64,000 nt of DNA from Halomonas aestuarii (GCF_001886615.1 NZ_CP018139.1:1426001-1490000); one strand, 5' to 3'; positions 29,133 to 38,260 are shown, counted from the stretch's first letter. Program-made: numbers and translations. Notes: generated by a model not told the origin, from the sequence alone.

Positions 29133-29897
29133 ATGACCCGAGCGTTTCACGTCCACCTGACCCTGGCCACCGCCGTGGGCCTTTCCATCGGCACCGCCCA
29201 CGCCTTCACGCCCGCCGGCCAGGACCTCGCCTACGACGTCGGCGACGAGGCCTTCCAGGGCTACCTCTCCCCCGCCGAGGGCGACGCCCGTGGCACCGTC
29301 ATCGTGATCCACGACTGGGACGGCCTGGACGATTACGAGCGCCGTCGGGCCGACATGCTCGCCGACCTGGGCTACGACGCCTTCGCCATCGACCTCTACG
29401 GCCAGGGCAACCGGCCGGTGGAGACCGCCGCCAAGAAGGCCGAGACCGCCAAGCTCTACCAGGACCGCGAGCGCATGCGCACCCTGACCCTGGCCGGCCT
29501 GACCGAGGCCCGCGCCCAGGGCGCCTCCGGGTCCGCCGTGGTGATGGGCTACTGCTTCGGGGGCGCCGTGGTGCTGGAGCTCGCCCGCTCCGGCGAGGCA
29601 GAGGACGTGGCCGGTTTCGCGACCTTCCACGGCGGCCTCTCGACGCCCGAGGGTCAGTCCTACGCGGCCGATACCCCGCCGATCCTGGTCGCCCACGGCG
29701 GCGCCGACCAGTCCATCTCCCTGGACGACGTGGCAAGCCTCGGCAAGGAGCTGGAGGCCGCCGACGCCACCTACCATATCGAGGTCTATTCCGGCGCGCC
29801 CCACGCCTTCACCGTCTTCGGCGGCGACCGCTACCAGCAGCGCGCCGACGCCCTCTCCTGGGACGCCTTCCTCGCGCTGCTCGACGAGGTGCTCTGA
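29133..29897 (+). CDS. Exported dienelactone hydrolase-family protein
   Basis: A 254-residue alpha/beta hydrolase with an N-terminal signal-like segment ending near GTAHA, so it is probably periplasmic. The nucleophile elbow is GYCFGGAV with Cys as nucleophile, typical of dienelactone hydrolases. The catalytic Asp is in HGGADQSISL and the His in GAPHAFTVFG. True dienelactone hydrolases are cytosolic; exported versions have unknown substrates. It is divergent from the liv binding-protein gene with a 141-bp shared upstream region. Confidence 0.82.
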   Translation: MTRAFHVHLTLATAVGLSIGTAHAFTPAGQDLAYDVGDEAFQGYLSPAEGDARGTVIVIHDWDGLDDYERRRADMLADLGYDAFAIDLYGQGNRPVETAAKKAETAKLYQDRERMRTLTLAGLTEARAQGASGSAVVMGYCFGGAVVLELARSGEAEDVAGFATFHGGLSTPEGQSYAADTPPILVAHGGADQSISLDDVASLGKELEAADATYHIEVYSGAPHAFTVFGGDRYQQRADALSWDAFLALLDEVL

Positions 29898-30012
29898 CCC
29901 GCCCTCTCGCCGACGCGCCGGCCCCCGGCCGGCGCTTTGCCCTCCCGCCGCTGCCGATCCCCGCCGGGTGCTACAGTGACCCTGTCGATGCCGATCGAGT
30001 CACGAGGTCACC

Positions 30013-31110
30013 ATGCACATCACTCCCCTCTCCGGCAGCCGGGCCGAGATCGGCGTGGCCCACGGCCGCGCCCACGCCGGACTGATCACCCACAGCCTCG
30101 AGGTCTACGACCGGCTGTTCCAGGACTTCGTGGGCCTGGACTGGGGCCGGGCGCGCCGGGAGGCCGAGCGCTTCCTGCCCATGATCGAGCGGGGCTTCCC
30201 GGCCATCCTCGAGGAGATGGAGGGCATCGCCCGGGGCGCTGGGCTCGACGTCGAGGACATACTGACCCTGAACTGCCGCAGCGAGATCTCGCTGACCCAG
30301 GCCAGCGGCGGCTGCTCCGCCTTCGCCCTCAAGCGTGACGGCACCCAGTGGCTGGCCCAGAACTGGGACTGGCGCACCGACCAGCTGCACAACGTGGTGG
30401 CGCTGGAGATCAGCGGCAACGACGCCCCGCCGCTGATCAGCATCGGCGAGGCCGGCATGGTGGCCAAGATCGGCATGAACGAGCACGGCCTGGGCGTCTG
30501 CCTCAACGCCATCCGCTCGCGGACCTGCGGCGAGGGGCTGCCCATCCACGTCGCCCTGCGCAAGATCCTCGAGTGCCGCGACATGGACCAGGCGCTGGCC
30601 GTGGCCCGCGACGACCGGGTCTGCTCGCCGGCCCACTTCCTGGTCGCCAGCGGCGACGGCGAGGCCCTGGGCCTGGAGGTGCACCCTGGCGAGCCGGGGC
30701 GCCTGGCTCCCGAGGACGGCGTGGTCACCCACACCAACCACCTCTACGCCGGCTCCGGGGCCCACCGGGTGGAGGACTTCCCGCGCCCCGATTCCCGATC
30801 GCGCCTGACCCGGCTGGATGCCCTGCTGCGCGAGCGGCTGCCGCCCGGGGGCGAGATCGGCGAGGGTGAGCTGTTCGCCATCCTCGGCGACCACGACGGC
30901 GCGCCGCTCTCGATCTGTCGCCACTTCAATCCCGACCAGCCCGCGGAGGAGCGCATGGAGACGCTGTTCTCGGTGGTGATGGACCTCACCCGGCGGCGCC
31001 TCACCCTGCGCCACGGCAAGCCGTGCGAGAGCGACGAGAGCCTGACGGTCCAGTTCGGCGACGCGCCGGGCATTGACCCGGATCAAACGAGACAGGATCT
31101 CGAACGATAA
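30013..31110 (+). CDS. C45-family autoproteolytic acyltransferase/hydrolase
   Basis: A 365-residue Ntn-fold enzyme related to fungal acyl-CoA:6-aminopenicillanate acyltransferase. The expected autocatalytic cleavage site is before Cys101 in ASGGCSAFA, followed by QNWDWR. SIGEAGMVAKIGMNEHGLGVCLN and VTHTNHLY are conserved family blocks. Bacterial members probably hydrolyse amide bonds or transfer acyl groups on unknown substrates. The stop TAA overlaps the ATG of a 48-codon ORF (TAATG). Confidence 0.82.
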   Translation: MHITPLSGSRAEIGVAHGRAHAGLITHSLEVYDRLFQDFVGLDWGRARREAERFLPMIERGFPAILEEMEGIARGAGLDVEDILTLNCRSEISLTQASGGCSAFALKRDGTQWLAQNWDWRTDQLHNVVALEISGNDAPPLISIGEAGMVAKIGMNEHGLGVCLNAIRSRTCGEGLPIHVALRKILECRDMDQALAVARDDRVCSPAHFLVASGDGEALGLEVHPGEPGRLAPEDGVVTHTNHLYAGSGAHRVEDFPRPDSRSRLTRLDALLRERLPPGGEIGEGELFAILGDHDGAPLSICRHFNPDQPAEERMETLFSVVMDLTRRRLTLRHGKPCESDESLTVQFGDAPGIDPDQTRQDLER

Positions 31111-31256
31111 TGATTGTCAGGTACGAGGCGGAGGTCGAGACCATGGCCGCCTCCCTCGAGGAGGTGCACCTGGGCTCGGAGACCCTCGACCGCGAGCGCG
31201 TGCGCCTCAACGGCATGGCCTACCTCAACGCCGCCCGCCCGCTGACGACGAACTGA
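31110..31256 (+). CDS. Small hypothetical ORF coupled to the C45 enzyme
   Basis: A 48-residue reading frame whose ATG overlaps the C45 stop codon (TAATG), a layout typical of translational coupling. The product starts MIVRYEAEVET and ends LNAARPLTTN. It has no membrane segment or signal, and I recognise no family. It may be a real small partner or the remnant of a longer gene; coding bias is compatible but the length is too short to be decisive. Confidence 0.35.
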   Translation: MIVRYEAEVETMAASLEEVHLGSETLDRERVRLNGMAYLNAARPLTTN

Positions 31257-31307
31257 TGGCCCTGGCGGCACATTGATGGCCCGGGCGGCGCCAAGACGCC
31301 GCCGCCT

Positions 31308-31904
31308 TCATCCGCCCAGGGCCTCCTCCACCAGCGCCCGCGCCTCGGCCGTCATCGGCAGCTCGAGGGCCAGCGCATGGGCGCGCGGCGACATCTTCCG
31401 CCAGGTCTTCTGCACGATGCGGATCAGGTGGTCGTGGTCGACCTGCCGGGAGAAGTCGCCGAAGTAGTTCTCCAGGAACACCAGGCAGGCGCAGTCCTCC
31501 ACCGCCTGCACGCCCTCGTCCCGCCCCAGCCCCTGCTTGCGGATCATCGTCGCCACCCGCTCGGCCGGCGCGTCGCCGTAGCCCGCCTCGCGCATCAGCG
31601 CCGCGGTGGTCTCGCCGGCGCGCTGCCCCTGGTCGCGGCGCCAGGTGAGGTAGCCTACCCGCCCCTCGGGGTAATCCGTGCGCGGCACCTGCCAGCGCTG
31701 CAGGTGCTGGCCGCGCACCGCCAGGCGCACCAGCTCGTCCGGCGCCTCAACCAGCTGCTCCAGCCAGGCGCTCATCCGCTCGGCATGCCACAGCTCCTGG
31801 GGCACGGCCTCACCCGCCACCGTGACGCGGCGCGGGTCCTCGGCGTGCAGGGCATCCAGGGCGACGAGGGTCGCCGCGAAGGGGCTAGGGGAATCGGCGG
31901 ACAT
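31308..31904 (-). CDS. DUF4202-domain protein
   Basis: A 198-residue soluble protein that fits what I know of DUF4202: ALDALHAEDPRRVTVAGEAVPQELW at the start, LAVRGQHLQRWQVPRTDYPEGRVGYLTWRRD in the middle, and DCACLVFLENYFGDFSRQVDHDHLIRIVQKTWRKMSP near the end. Conserved His, Glu and Asp residues suggest an HD-like helical metal fold, but the activity is unknown. The ATG at 31904 follows AGGAG; an in-frame extension to 32207 lacks support. It is convergent with the C45 gene. Confidence 0.8.
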   Translation of the reverse strand: MSADSPSPFAATLVALDALHAEDPRRVTVAGEAVPQELWHAERMSAWLEQLVEAPDELVRLAVRGQHLQRWQVPRTDYPEGRVGYLTWRRDQGQRAGETTAALMREAGYGDAPAERVATMIRKQGLGRDEGVQAVEDCACLVFLENYFGDFSRQVDHDHLIRIVQKTWRKMSPRAHALALELPMTAEARALVEEALGG

Positions 31905-32389
31905 GGGGCACTCCTGGCTGGGTGGCGGTGATGACAGCATACCGGGCCGCCCCGCCCCGGGCCCAGCGCCACACCACACCTGGCAGATCCGCCGACACGA
32001 CTGCCCGACGGGCGCCCGGGCCATCCACACCGAGGAGCAGCGCATGATCGCCTGGTACGGCGCTCGGCTGGCCGTCGTGCCACTAATGTCGAGTTGTTGC
32101 CAGGCGTCATGGCCATCAAGCTTCTGGCACGTAAAACATGCATGCATAAAAAAGACCTCCCGAAGGAGGCCAGTTGGAGCACGCCAGCTCACGCTTTGTA
32201 TCACCACTCCAGTGGCGATCCTGACAAGATGTTTGCGAATACCACGCCAACTTCAATCAAACACATTTAATAACAATAAGTTAGATAAAACCAGTGCGCC
32301 GGACCTCCGCCGGCGCGCCCCCGATCTCTTCGCACCTGCACAAAAGCGACCCTGCCACCGGGGCACGATGCCCCACCATGGCGCATGCC
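31905..32389. other. 485-bp gene-free region with an AT-rich core
   Basis: Between the DUF4202 start and the nuclease stop lies non-coding sequence. From about 32085 to 32300 it is strikingly AT-rich for this genome, for example around ATTTAATAACAATAAGTTAG. It contains one intrinsic terminator (32148-32171) and no open frame with a ribosome binding site and recognisable product. It could be relic DNA or hold a small RNA; nothing decisive is visible. Confidence 0.5.
32148..32171 (-). terminator. Intrinsic terminator with UUCG loop
   Basis: On the minus strand the sequence forms GGCCUCC-UUCG-GGAGGUC (one G-U pair) followed by six U residues, a canonical rho-independent terminator with an extra-stable tetraloop. 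The nearest upstream minus-strand gene is the secreted nuclease, whose stop is 219 bases away. It may therefore end that transcript or an unannotated small RNA. Confidence 0.75.
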
Positions 32390-33439
32390 TCACCCCCCGC
32401 AGAGCAGCCCGCTGCGCCGGATGTCGGCGAGGCGGCCGTCCCCGATGCCGTTGATCTGGCGCAGCTCGGACACCCGCCACGGCCGGCCGGCGATGATGTC
32501 CGCGGCCCGCGCCGGCCCCACATGGGGCAGCTGGGCCAGGCGGTTCGCGCTGCTGGCGTTCAGGTCGATGCAGCCTGCCCGAGGCGGACGGGCCACCAGC
32601 TCGCCACCGGCCGCCCGGGTGGCCACCAGGGCAGCACCGTGCAGGGCCACGTAGACCGGCGCATGGTCCGAGACCCGCTCGCGCGCCGCCTGGTGCGCCA
32701 GGGGCAGCAGCTCGGGAAAGCGCAGGATGCCCCGGTCGCTCGGCGTCAGTCGCCCGGCGTCGTACCAGAGGTTGTCGTAGAGGCTGGCGTACTGCCCCGC
32801 CGTGGTGGCCAGGGTGGAGCGCCCCTCGGGCGCGGGCCTCGCCCCCCGGGCGCGAAGCGCCTCCCAGGCCGGATGGTCCGGCGGCAGGTTGAAGTCCCCC
32901 GCCAGCAGCCGCGGGGTGTCCGGCGCGATCTCGTCGAGCCACTGCCAGTAGTCGGCCAGCGCCGCGATCTCCGGCAGACGATCGCCCACGCGGTCGCCAT
33001 AGACCACGTGCACGGTGGCCAGGGTGAACCGGTCGCCGGTCGCCGCATCGCGGAAGCGCGCCGAGTAGGGCTCGCGCGAGAAGACATCGCCGTGGTCGAT
33101 GTAGACCACGGCGCCATCCTCGTAGGCCACCTCGCTCTCCCGCCACAGGAAGCCGTAGTGCTCCTCGTAGGTGCCGCGGCCCAGGGCGTGGCTGGCCATG
33201 GAGGACCACGCCTCGCCCGACACCGCCTCCAGATGTTCCTCGAGCCGCACCATGGCCAGCGGGTCCATCAGCTCCTGCACGGCCAGCAGGTCGAAGTGGT
33301 TGGCCACGTGGGCCACCTGGGGCAGGGCCTTGTCGTTGTTCCAGCCAAGATGCTCGATGTTCCAGCTGCCGACGACCACATCGGCCCGGGCGAGCAGGGG
33401 GATCAGGGCCAGCACTCCGGCCAGCAGATAGCGACGCAT
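32390..33439 (-). CDS. Secreted endonuclease/exonuclease/phosphatase-family protein with helix-hairpin-helix tail
   Basis: A 349-residue exported protein with signal peptide MRRYLLAGVLALIPLLARA. Residues about 20-270 form a DNase-I-like fold with GSWNIEHLGW (metal Glu), TLATVHVVYGD, AGDFNLPPDHP (Asp/Asn) and VSDHAPVY (catalytic His). Residues about 293-349 resemble the ComEA-type double helix-hairpin-helix: IDLNASSANRLAQLPHVGP, then LRQINGIGDGRLADIRR. This suggests an extracytoplasmic DNase that binds DNA through its tail. The start has GGAGGA at good spacing. Confidence 0.8.
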   Translation of the reverse strand: MRRYLLAGVLALIPLLARADVVVGSWNIEHLGWNNDKALPQVAHVANHFDLLAVQELMDPLAMVRLEEHLEAVSGEAWSSMASHALGRGTYEEHYGFLWRESEVAYEDGAVVYIDHGDVFSREPYSARFRDAATGDRFTLATVHVVYGDRVGDRLPEIAALADYWQWLDEIAPDTPRLLAGDFNLPPDHPAWEALRARGARPAPEGRSTLATTAGQYASLYDNLWYDAGRLTPSDRGILRFPELLPLAHQAARERVSDHAPVYVALHGAALVATRAAGGELVARPPRAGCIDLNASSANRLAQLPHVGPARAADIIAGRPWRVSELRQINGIGDGRLADIRRSGLLCGG

Positions 33440-33652
33440 GCGTCCTCCGCGCAAAAAGCCGCCATCCTGACGACCGCGCGCCGCATCATCAATGGCTCGA
33501 TGAGGAAACGAGGAGGATCTCGTCTCGCGAGGCCCGCGGGCGCGGCGCCCGGCTTGCGATGCCACGGCTTGCCTCGGCATGATGTCCCTTCCCCCCCGAC
33601 GGCCCTGCCGGCAGGCCGCGTCGCTTCTGTTTGTCCACCCGTGAGGATTCCC

Positions 33653-34678
33653 ATGTCGACTGTCTTTGCCCGCCTCAAGGAAGTGGCCTCGCCGATGATC
33701 GGCCTGGGCTGCATGAACCTCTCCCACGGCTATGGCAGCCCGCTCCCCGAGGCCGAGGCGCGTCGCGCCCTCGACGCCGCCTTCGACATGGGCTATCGCC
33801 ACTTCGATACCGCCACCCTCTACGGGGCCACGGCCAACGAGCGGCTGGTGGGCAAGGCGCTGGCGGACAGGCGCCGCGAGATCCTGCTGGCCAGCAAGTG
33901 CGGTATGGCCATGGACCCGGCGCTGGGCAGGAAGGTGATCGACGGGCGCCCGGCCACCCTGCGCCGCCAGTGCGAGGAGAGCCTCGCGCGCCTGCAGACC
34001 GATCACCTCGACCTCTACTACCTGCACCGCTGGGACAAGGGCATGGCCATCGAGGAGAGTGTGGGCGAGCTGGGCCGGCTGATGGAGGAGGGCAAGATCG
34101 GCGCCATCGGGCTCTCCGAGGTCTCCGCGGCCACCCTGCGCCGCGCCCGGGCCGAGCGGCCCATCGCGGCGGTGCAGTCCGAATACTCGCTGTGGACCCG
34201 CAACCCGGAGATCGGCCTGATTGATGCCTGCCGCGAGGCAGGCACGGCCCTGGTGGCCTTCAGCCCCCTGGGGCGCGGCTTCCTGGCGGGTGCCGTCCGC
34301 GACCCCGCGAGCCTCGAGGAGAACGACATGCGCCGGGGCCTGCCGCGCTTCAGCGCCGAGAACCACCCCCGGAACCTGCGCCTGCTCGAGGCGTTCACGG
34401 CGCTGGCGGAGGAGCTGGACACGACTCCGGGCCAGCTGGCGCTGGCCTGGCTTCGGGCCCGGGGCGACGACATCCTGCCGATCCCCGGCTCGCGGTCCAT
34501 CGAGCACATGCGCGAGAACCTGGCGGCGGAACGCCTGCACCTGGCGCCGGAGACCGCGACCCGGCTGGACGCCATGATGACCCCGGACCAGGTGGCGGGC
34601 GCTCGCTACGGCGAATCCCAGCAGGCGGAGGTCGACACCGAGGAGTTCGGCGAGGCTGGCAAAGGCCCTGCCGCCTAG
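33653..34678 (+). CDS. Aldo/keto reductase
   Basis: A 341-residue cytosolic NADPH-dependent oxidoreductase of the AKR (beta/alpha)8 fold. The catalytic tetrad is visible: Asp in YRHFDTATLYG with Tyr four residues on, Lys in LASKCG and His in LYYLHRWD. AFSPLGRGFLAG and IPGSRSIEHMRENL are the typical NADPH-binding segments. Similarity to the tas/YajO-like branch that acts on small aldehydes is likely; the substrate is unknown. The start is the ATG after GTGAGGA. It is divergent from the nuclease gene. Confidence 0.9.
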   Translation: MSTVFARLKEVASPMIGLGCMNLSHGYGSPLPEAEARRALDAAFDMGYRHFDTATLYGATANERLVGKALADRRREILLASKCGMAMDPALGRKVIDGRPATLRRQCEESLARLQTDHLDLYYLHRWDKGMAIEESVGELGRLMEEGKIGAIGLSEVSAATLRRARAERPIAAVQSEYSLWTRNPEIGLIDACREAGTALVAFSPLGRGFLAGAVRDPASLEENDMRRGLPRFSAENHPRNLRLLEAFTALAEELDTTPGQLALAWLRARGDDILPIPGSRSIEHMRENLAAERLHLAPETATRLDAMMTPDQVAGARYGESQQAEVDTEEFGEAGKGPAA

Positions 34679-34766
34679 GGCCCTGGCGTCCGGGCGCGGG
34701 GCAGGAAGCCGCGACGCCCGGGGTTCAGCGCAGGAAGATCAGCGCAGGGAGATCCGCACGACGCGA

Positions 34767-35228
34767 TCAGCGCAGCGAGATCAGCAGCGCGAAGACGGAC
34801 ACGGCCAGCAGGAACAGCGTCAGGCCGATCAGGCGGGTCGGGATGCTCCCCGCGCCGAAGCTGGTCCGTGACGGCGTCGTCGGGTCGTAATGGACCGACA
34901 GCGTCATGCCGGTGGGATACTGGGCCAGGTACGCCTCGGCCTCCCGGCGCGCGGTGAAGGTGGGCGTGCCGTCGAAGCGACCGTTGTGGGAGGTGATCTC
35001 GCGGTCATCGACCCGGAAGGCGATATGCACCCGGGCCCGGTAGCGGCGCTCCTGGGACGGCCCCTCGCTCTTCTGCACGCCGGTGTCGAGCTCGACGAGC
35101 TCGGTCCCGGTCACGGTGGCCGTCGCCTCCGGCCAGCGGTTCACGCTGCGCCGACGCCAGATCCGGCGTGCCGTGAAGGCGGCTCCGGCCAGGGCGGCGA
35201 TGGCGATCAGCAGGGGGATATCGAACAT
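34767..35228 (-). CDS. DUF3592-domain membrane protein
   Basis: A 153-residue protein with a helix at each end (residues about 4-20 and 130-151) and a soluble middle. The middle has the DUF3592 pattern: WPEATATVTGTELVE, YRARVHIAFRVDDREITS, and AYLAQYPTGMTLSVHYDPTTPSRTSF. Function is unknown. The ATG at 35228 has AGAGGAA upstream; longer in-frame versions begin at weaker sites. It lies downstream of, and in the same direction as, the PHP metallohydrolase gene, with a palindrome between them. Confidence 0.75.
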   Translation of the reverse strand: MFDIPLLIAIAALAGAAFTARRIWRRRSVNRWPEATATVTGTELVELDTGVQKSEGPSQERRYRARVHIAFRVDDREITSHNGRFDGTPTFTARREAEAYLAQYPTGMTLSVHYDPTTPSRTSFGAGSIPTRLIGLTLFLLAVSVFALLISLR

Positions 35229-35305
35229 GCTCTCGGTTCCTCTCATGTGGGAAAGATGCGGGGTGGCGAAGGGCACCCCCTATGCGCCAGCCCTATGAAC
35301 AGGAA

Positions 35306-35329
35306 GGCCGCACCCCGTGGGGTGCGGCC
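35306..35329 (-). terminator. GC-rich hairpin after the PHP metallohydrolase gene
   Basis: Arms of 11 bases (35306-35316 and 35319-35329) form a strong hairpin 26 bp past the stop codon at 35355. No U tract follows on either strand, so termination, if any, would be incomplete or factor-dependent. Confidence 0.45.
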
Positions 35330-35354
35330 CTGTCGTGCGGAACATCCGGAACGA

Positions 35355-37637
35355 TCAGCCTTCGACGGCCGCCGTATAGGGCCCCGGCTGCTCCCGCTCC
35401 ACCCACAGAGGGTTGCTCCAGGCGGTCTCGTCGTCCTGGTCATCGACCTCGAGGGCGACCCAGCCCTCGACGGTCTCGTCCAGGGTCAGCGAGAGGCTGG
35501 CCTCGCGGCCGTCCAGGGCGACGGTCTCCAGCACCTCACCGCCCTGGCCGATCAGCCGGGCTTCCTTGAGGCCGTCGACGGCCACGACATCGACCTGCCA
35601 GGTGAAGGCCTCACCCTCGGGCAGACGCAGGGTGTCGCCGAACAGGCCGTTGCGCGGATGCAGCAGCGGGCCCTGGGTCGCATAGCCATGACCATCCTTG
35701 AGGGCACGGGCGAAGGCACGCGGGGTCAGCTCGCCCGGCACCTTGGCCATCATGCGGATGCGGCCGGTCAGGTCGTTCCAGGCGTCGTGGGTATCGGTGC
35801 CCGCCGTGAAGTAGACCCGGCTGCCCTCGTCCCACAGGTTCTGGGCCGTCTGGCGCGTCGGGACGTTGTCGACCTCGGCATTGAGCTCCAGCAGGTCGAA
35901 CCCGGTGGCGAAGCCGCCCGGCACGGTGTCGTTGGCCAGGTTACGCAGGTAGCCGTAGTCGTTGAACGGGTGGTTGAGGGGAATGACCTCGGCGTTCAGG
36001 CGACGGGCATCCGCCAGGATCGCCTGGACGCTGTCGGTCCCCGGGTCCACCTGCATCTCGCCGGCAAGGTCGATGGGGAAGGGGTTCATGTGACCCCAGG
36101 ACGCCGACACCTCGATGGACGGGATGAAGGGCACGCCGCGTTGATCGGAGAGCGCCTGGAAGCGTTCATGGTTGGCCGTGGAGTCATGGTCACTGATGAA
36201 CGTCAGGTCGAGGTCGGTGGCCAGCTGCGCCTTGACGACCATCTCGGGCGGGGTCGTGCCCTCGAGGATGTTGGCATGGTGGTGCAGGTCGGCACCGTAC
36301 CAGGCATCGTCGTTGGGCTCGGCGAGCCGGTCGATCTCGAGGGTCTTCTGCACGGACTCACCGGAGGCCAGGCTCACCTCGATTTCCTGCTGCTCGGCGG
36401 TGAAGCCGGCACCGGAGTTGACGCTCAGACGATAGTCGCCGGGCGCCAGCGCCAGCTCCGCCTTGCCCGCCGGATCCAGGTCGGTGAAGAAGGTCTGCTT
36501 GCCGAGGAACTCGACGGGCGGCTGCTGCCCCTCGAGGATCGCCAGGCGCGCATCGCGGGGCTCGCCGGTCTCGGCATCCCGCACGTCGAGACGCAGCGTA
36601 CCGGGCCCTTTCATGCCCGCGAACTCGAGCGTCTGCTCTCCGCCCTCGGTCACCGTCAGCTCGACGGGCTCGCTGTTGGCGTGGCCCAGGCCAGTGGCGT
36701 AGGCGCTGTACTCGCCGGCCGGCAGGGACATCTCGAAGGTGCCCTCCTCGGCCAGCGTCCAGGCGTAGGGGTGGCCATCCTGTTCCACCATGACCAGGCC
36801 GCCCTGCGGCGCCTCGCCGCTGTCGTTGCGCAGGGTGCCCGCGATCCGGCCGACGGGATCACCATGGCGCTCGGCCTCGTAGGCCACCACCGGCGCCAGG
36901 TCGCCCTCGGGCACCACCTGCAGCCAGCCATCGAAGGTGCGGGACTCGCCGGGCGCGAGGTCATGCTCCAGATACATGTCCTGGCCTTCGTAGTTCACGC
37001 GATCGAAATAGGGCGCATGCAGCGCAAAGACCCAGTCGCGGTCGTAGGCCACCATGCGATCCGTCAGCGCCTCATCGGCCACGGTTTCCTTGGCATCGCC
37101 CAGCCCCGGTATGCCGAACAGGAAGCCGGTATCCGGCCACAGGGTATAGCCCGAACGGATGGCCTCCAGCGGCGCCTCGCCGGCGTTTTCCAGCTCGGTC
37201 TCAAGGCCGATGCGGTCGCTGCCGGCCTCGAGGGTGTAGGTGGTGGTGACCCAGGCATCGCCCCAGTTGCGACGAATCCGGACCACGGCACGCTCGGCCG
37301 AGTCCTCGACGATCTCCACTTCCTTGCCGTCGTTGGGCCAGGAGGACCAGTTGTTGGGGATGAAGTCGGCAAAGGCGATGCGATCGAGGTCGATCTCGCC
37401 CTCCTTGACGGCGGCGAGGTCGACCAGGGTGCCGCGGGGCACGCCCCAGGGCGGCGCGGACTCCACGGCGATGGAGAAGGCCAGCCGCTCATTGGCGATG
37501 GTCAGGTCCTCGCTCGCCTGGGCTTCCCCGTCGGGGATCGCCGTGGCGCCGCGGGTGATGCTGACCTCGGCGTGCGTCGCCGCCGAGGCACCGGCCAGCA
37601 GGCCGGCCAGAAGAAGTCGTTCGAGTCGCTTGCTCAT
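35355..37637 (-). CDS. CehA/McbA-family exported PHP metallohydrolase
   Basis: A 760-residue protein with a signal peptide ending near ASAATHA. The N-terminal 300 residues are beta-rich. Two carboxypeptidase-regulatory-like segments follow (around RIAGTLRNDSGEAPQGG and LRLDVRDAETGEPRDARL). Then comes a PHP metal-dependent hydrolase domain with ADLHHHANILEG, TFISDHDSTAN, PLNHPFNDYGY and AGTDTHDAWND. Members such as CehA and McbA hydrolyse carbamate or ester pesticides, and others are phosphoesterases. The natural substrate here is unknown. The ATG at 37637 follows GGGAG. Confidence 0.82.
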   Translation of the reverse strand: MSKRLERLLLAGLLAGASAATHAEVSITRGATAIPDGEAQASEDLTIANERLAFSIAVESAPPWGVPRGTLVDLAAVKEGEIDLDRIAFADFIPNNWSSWPNDGKEVEIVEDSAERAVVRIRRNWGDAWVTTTYTLEAGSDRIGLETELENAGEAPLEAIRSGYTLWPDTGFLFGIPGLGDAKETVADEALTDRMVAYDRDWVFALHAPYFDRVNYEGQDMYLEHDLAPGESRTFDGWLQVVPEGDLAPVVAYEAERHGDPVGRIAGTLRNDSGEAPQGGLVMVEQDGHPYAWTLAEEGTFEMSLPAGEYSAYATGLGHANSEPVELTVTEGGEQTLEFAGMKGPGTLRLDVRDAETGEPRDARLAILEGQQPPVEFLGKQTFFTDLDPAGKAELALAPGDYRLSVNSGAGFTAEQQEIEVSLASGESVQKTLEIDRLAEPNDDAWYGADLHHHANILEGTTPPEMVVKAQLATDLDLTFISDHDSTANHERFQALSDQRGVPFIPSIEVSASWGHMNPFPIDLAGEMQVDPGTDSVQAILADARRLNAEVIPLNHPFNDYGYLRNLANDTVPGGFATGFDLLELNAEVDNVPTRQTAQNLWDEGSRVYFTAGTDTHDAWNDLTGRIRMMAKVPGELTPRAFARALKDGHGYATQGPLLHPRNGLFGDTLRLPEGEAFTWQVDVVAVDGLKEARLIGQGGEVLETVALDGREASLSLTLDETVEGWVALEVDDQDDETAWSNPLWVEREQPGPYTAAVEG

Positions 37638-37846
37638 CAAAAGCGCTCCCAATGCATTGCATTTCGTTATTGGTTAGAGACGAATCGATTCTCCTTTATT
37701 TTGATTGTACATTCAAATACCGCCCCGCCAACGACCCTCAGGGGGCGGAATCGCGCCACCGGATGGCCAAGAATGATGAGCAATCGAAAACGTGCAAGAC
37801 TGTTTCCAGCAGCAGACACGGTGGCTGCGGACCGGTGAGATCAGGC

Positions 37847-38248
37847 ATGGATGCTCGCGACAAGAAGGCCCTCAGCAAACGGGATATCTGCACCAAGTTC
37901 ATCACGCCGGCGCTGGAACGCGCCGGGTGGGATATCCAGACCCGGGTGCGCGAGGAGGTGTGCTTCACCGCCGGTCGCATCATCGTGCGGGGCAAGCTCC
38001 ACTTCCGCGGCCGCAAGCGCCGTGCGGATTACATCCTCAGCTTCCGGAAGAACCAGCCCATCGCGGTGATCGAGGCCAAGGACAACCAGCACAGCCTGGG
38101 CGACGGCATTCAGCAGGGGCTGGCCATCAGCGAGGTCGGCCTGTTCGGCAACCAGAACACCGTCTGCAAGCCCACCACGCCCAAGTGGTCCCATACTGTC
38201 AGTCGGCTCGAGCAGGCATGGCAGATCAGTGATGGTGAAGCGCCTTGA
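37847..38248 (+). pseudogene. N-terminal fragment of type I restriction endonuclease HsdR
   Basis: A 133-codon frame whose first ~105 residues match the start of type I R subunits: DARDKKALSKRDICTKFITPALERAGWD, RIIVRGKLHFRGRKRRADYILSF and AVIEAKDNQHSLGDGIQQGLA. The Asp in RADYIL with Glu and Lys in IEAKDN form the PD-(D/E)xK nuclease core. After that the homology stops and unrelated sequence (from about GLFGNQNTVC) runs to a stop. The helicase part of about 900 residues is missing, and no hsdM or hsdS is nearby. It is a truncation relic, with short direct repeats at its end. Confidence 0.75.
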
Positions 38249-38260
38249 AGCGCCTTGAAG
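38236..38260 (+). repeat. 10-bp tandem repeat, 2.5 copies
   Basis: The unit TGAAGCGCCT occurs twice, followed by TGAAG of a third copy, at the truncated end of the HsdR fragment. It overlaps the stop codon of that frame and lies about 30 bp before the transglycosylase start. It may be a slippage scar of the rearrangement. Confidence 0.7.

Noticed and set aside
32044..32200. A short plus-strand frame starting at 32044 in the AT-rich pocket
   Set aside because: Only a weak ribosome binding site is possible, the product is Trp/Cys-rich with no family, and it crosses the minus-strand terminator hairpin.
32253..33209. Minus-strand frame within the secreted nuclease gene
   Set aside because: It overlaps the nuclease in another frame and has no motif; the DNase-I-fold motifs are all in the chosen frame.
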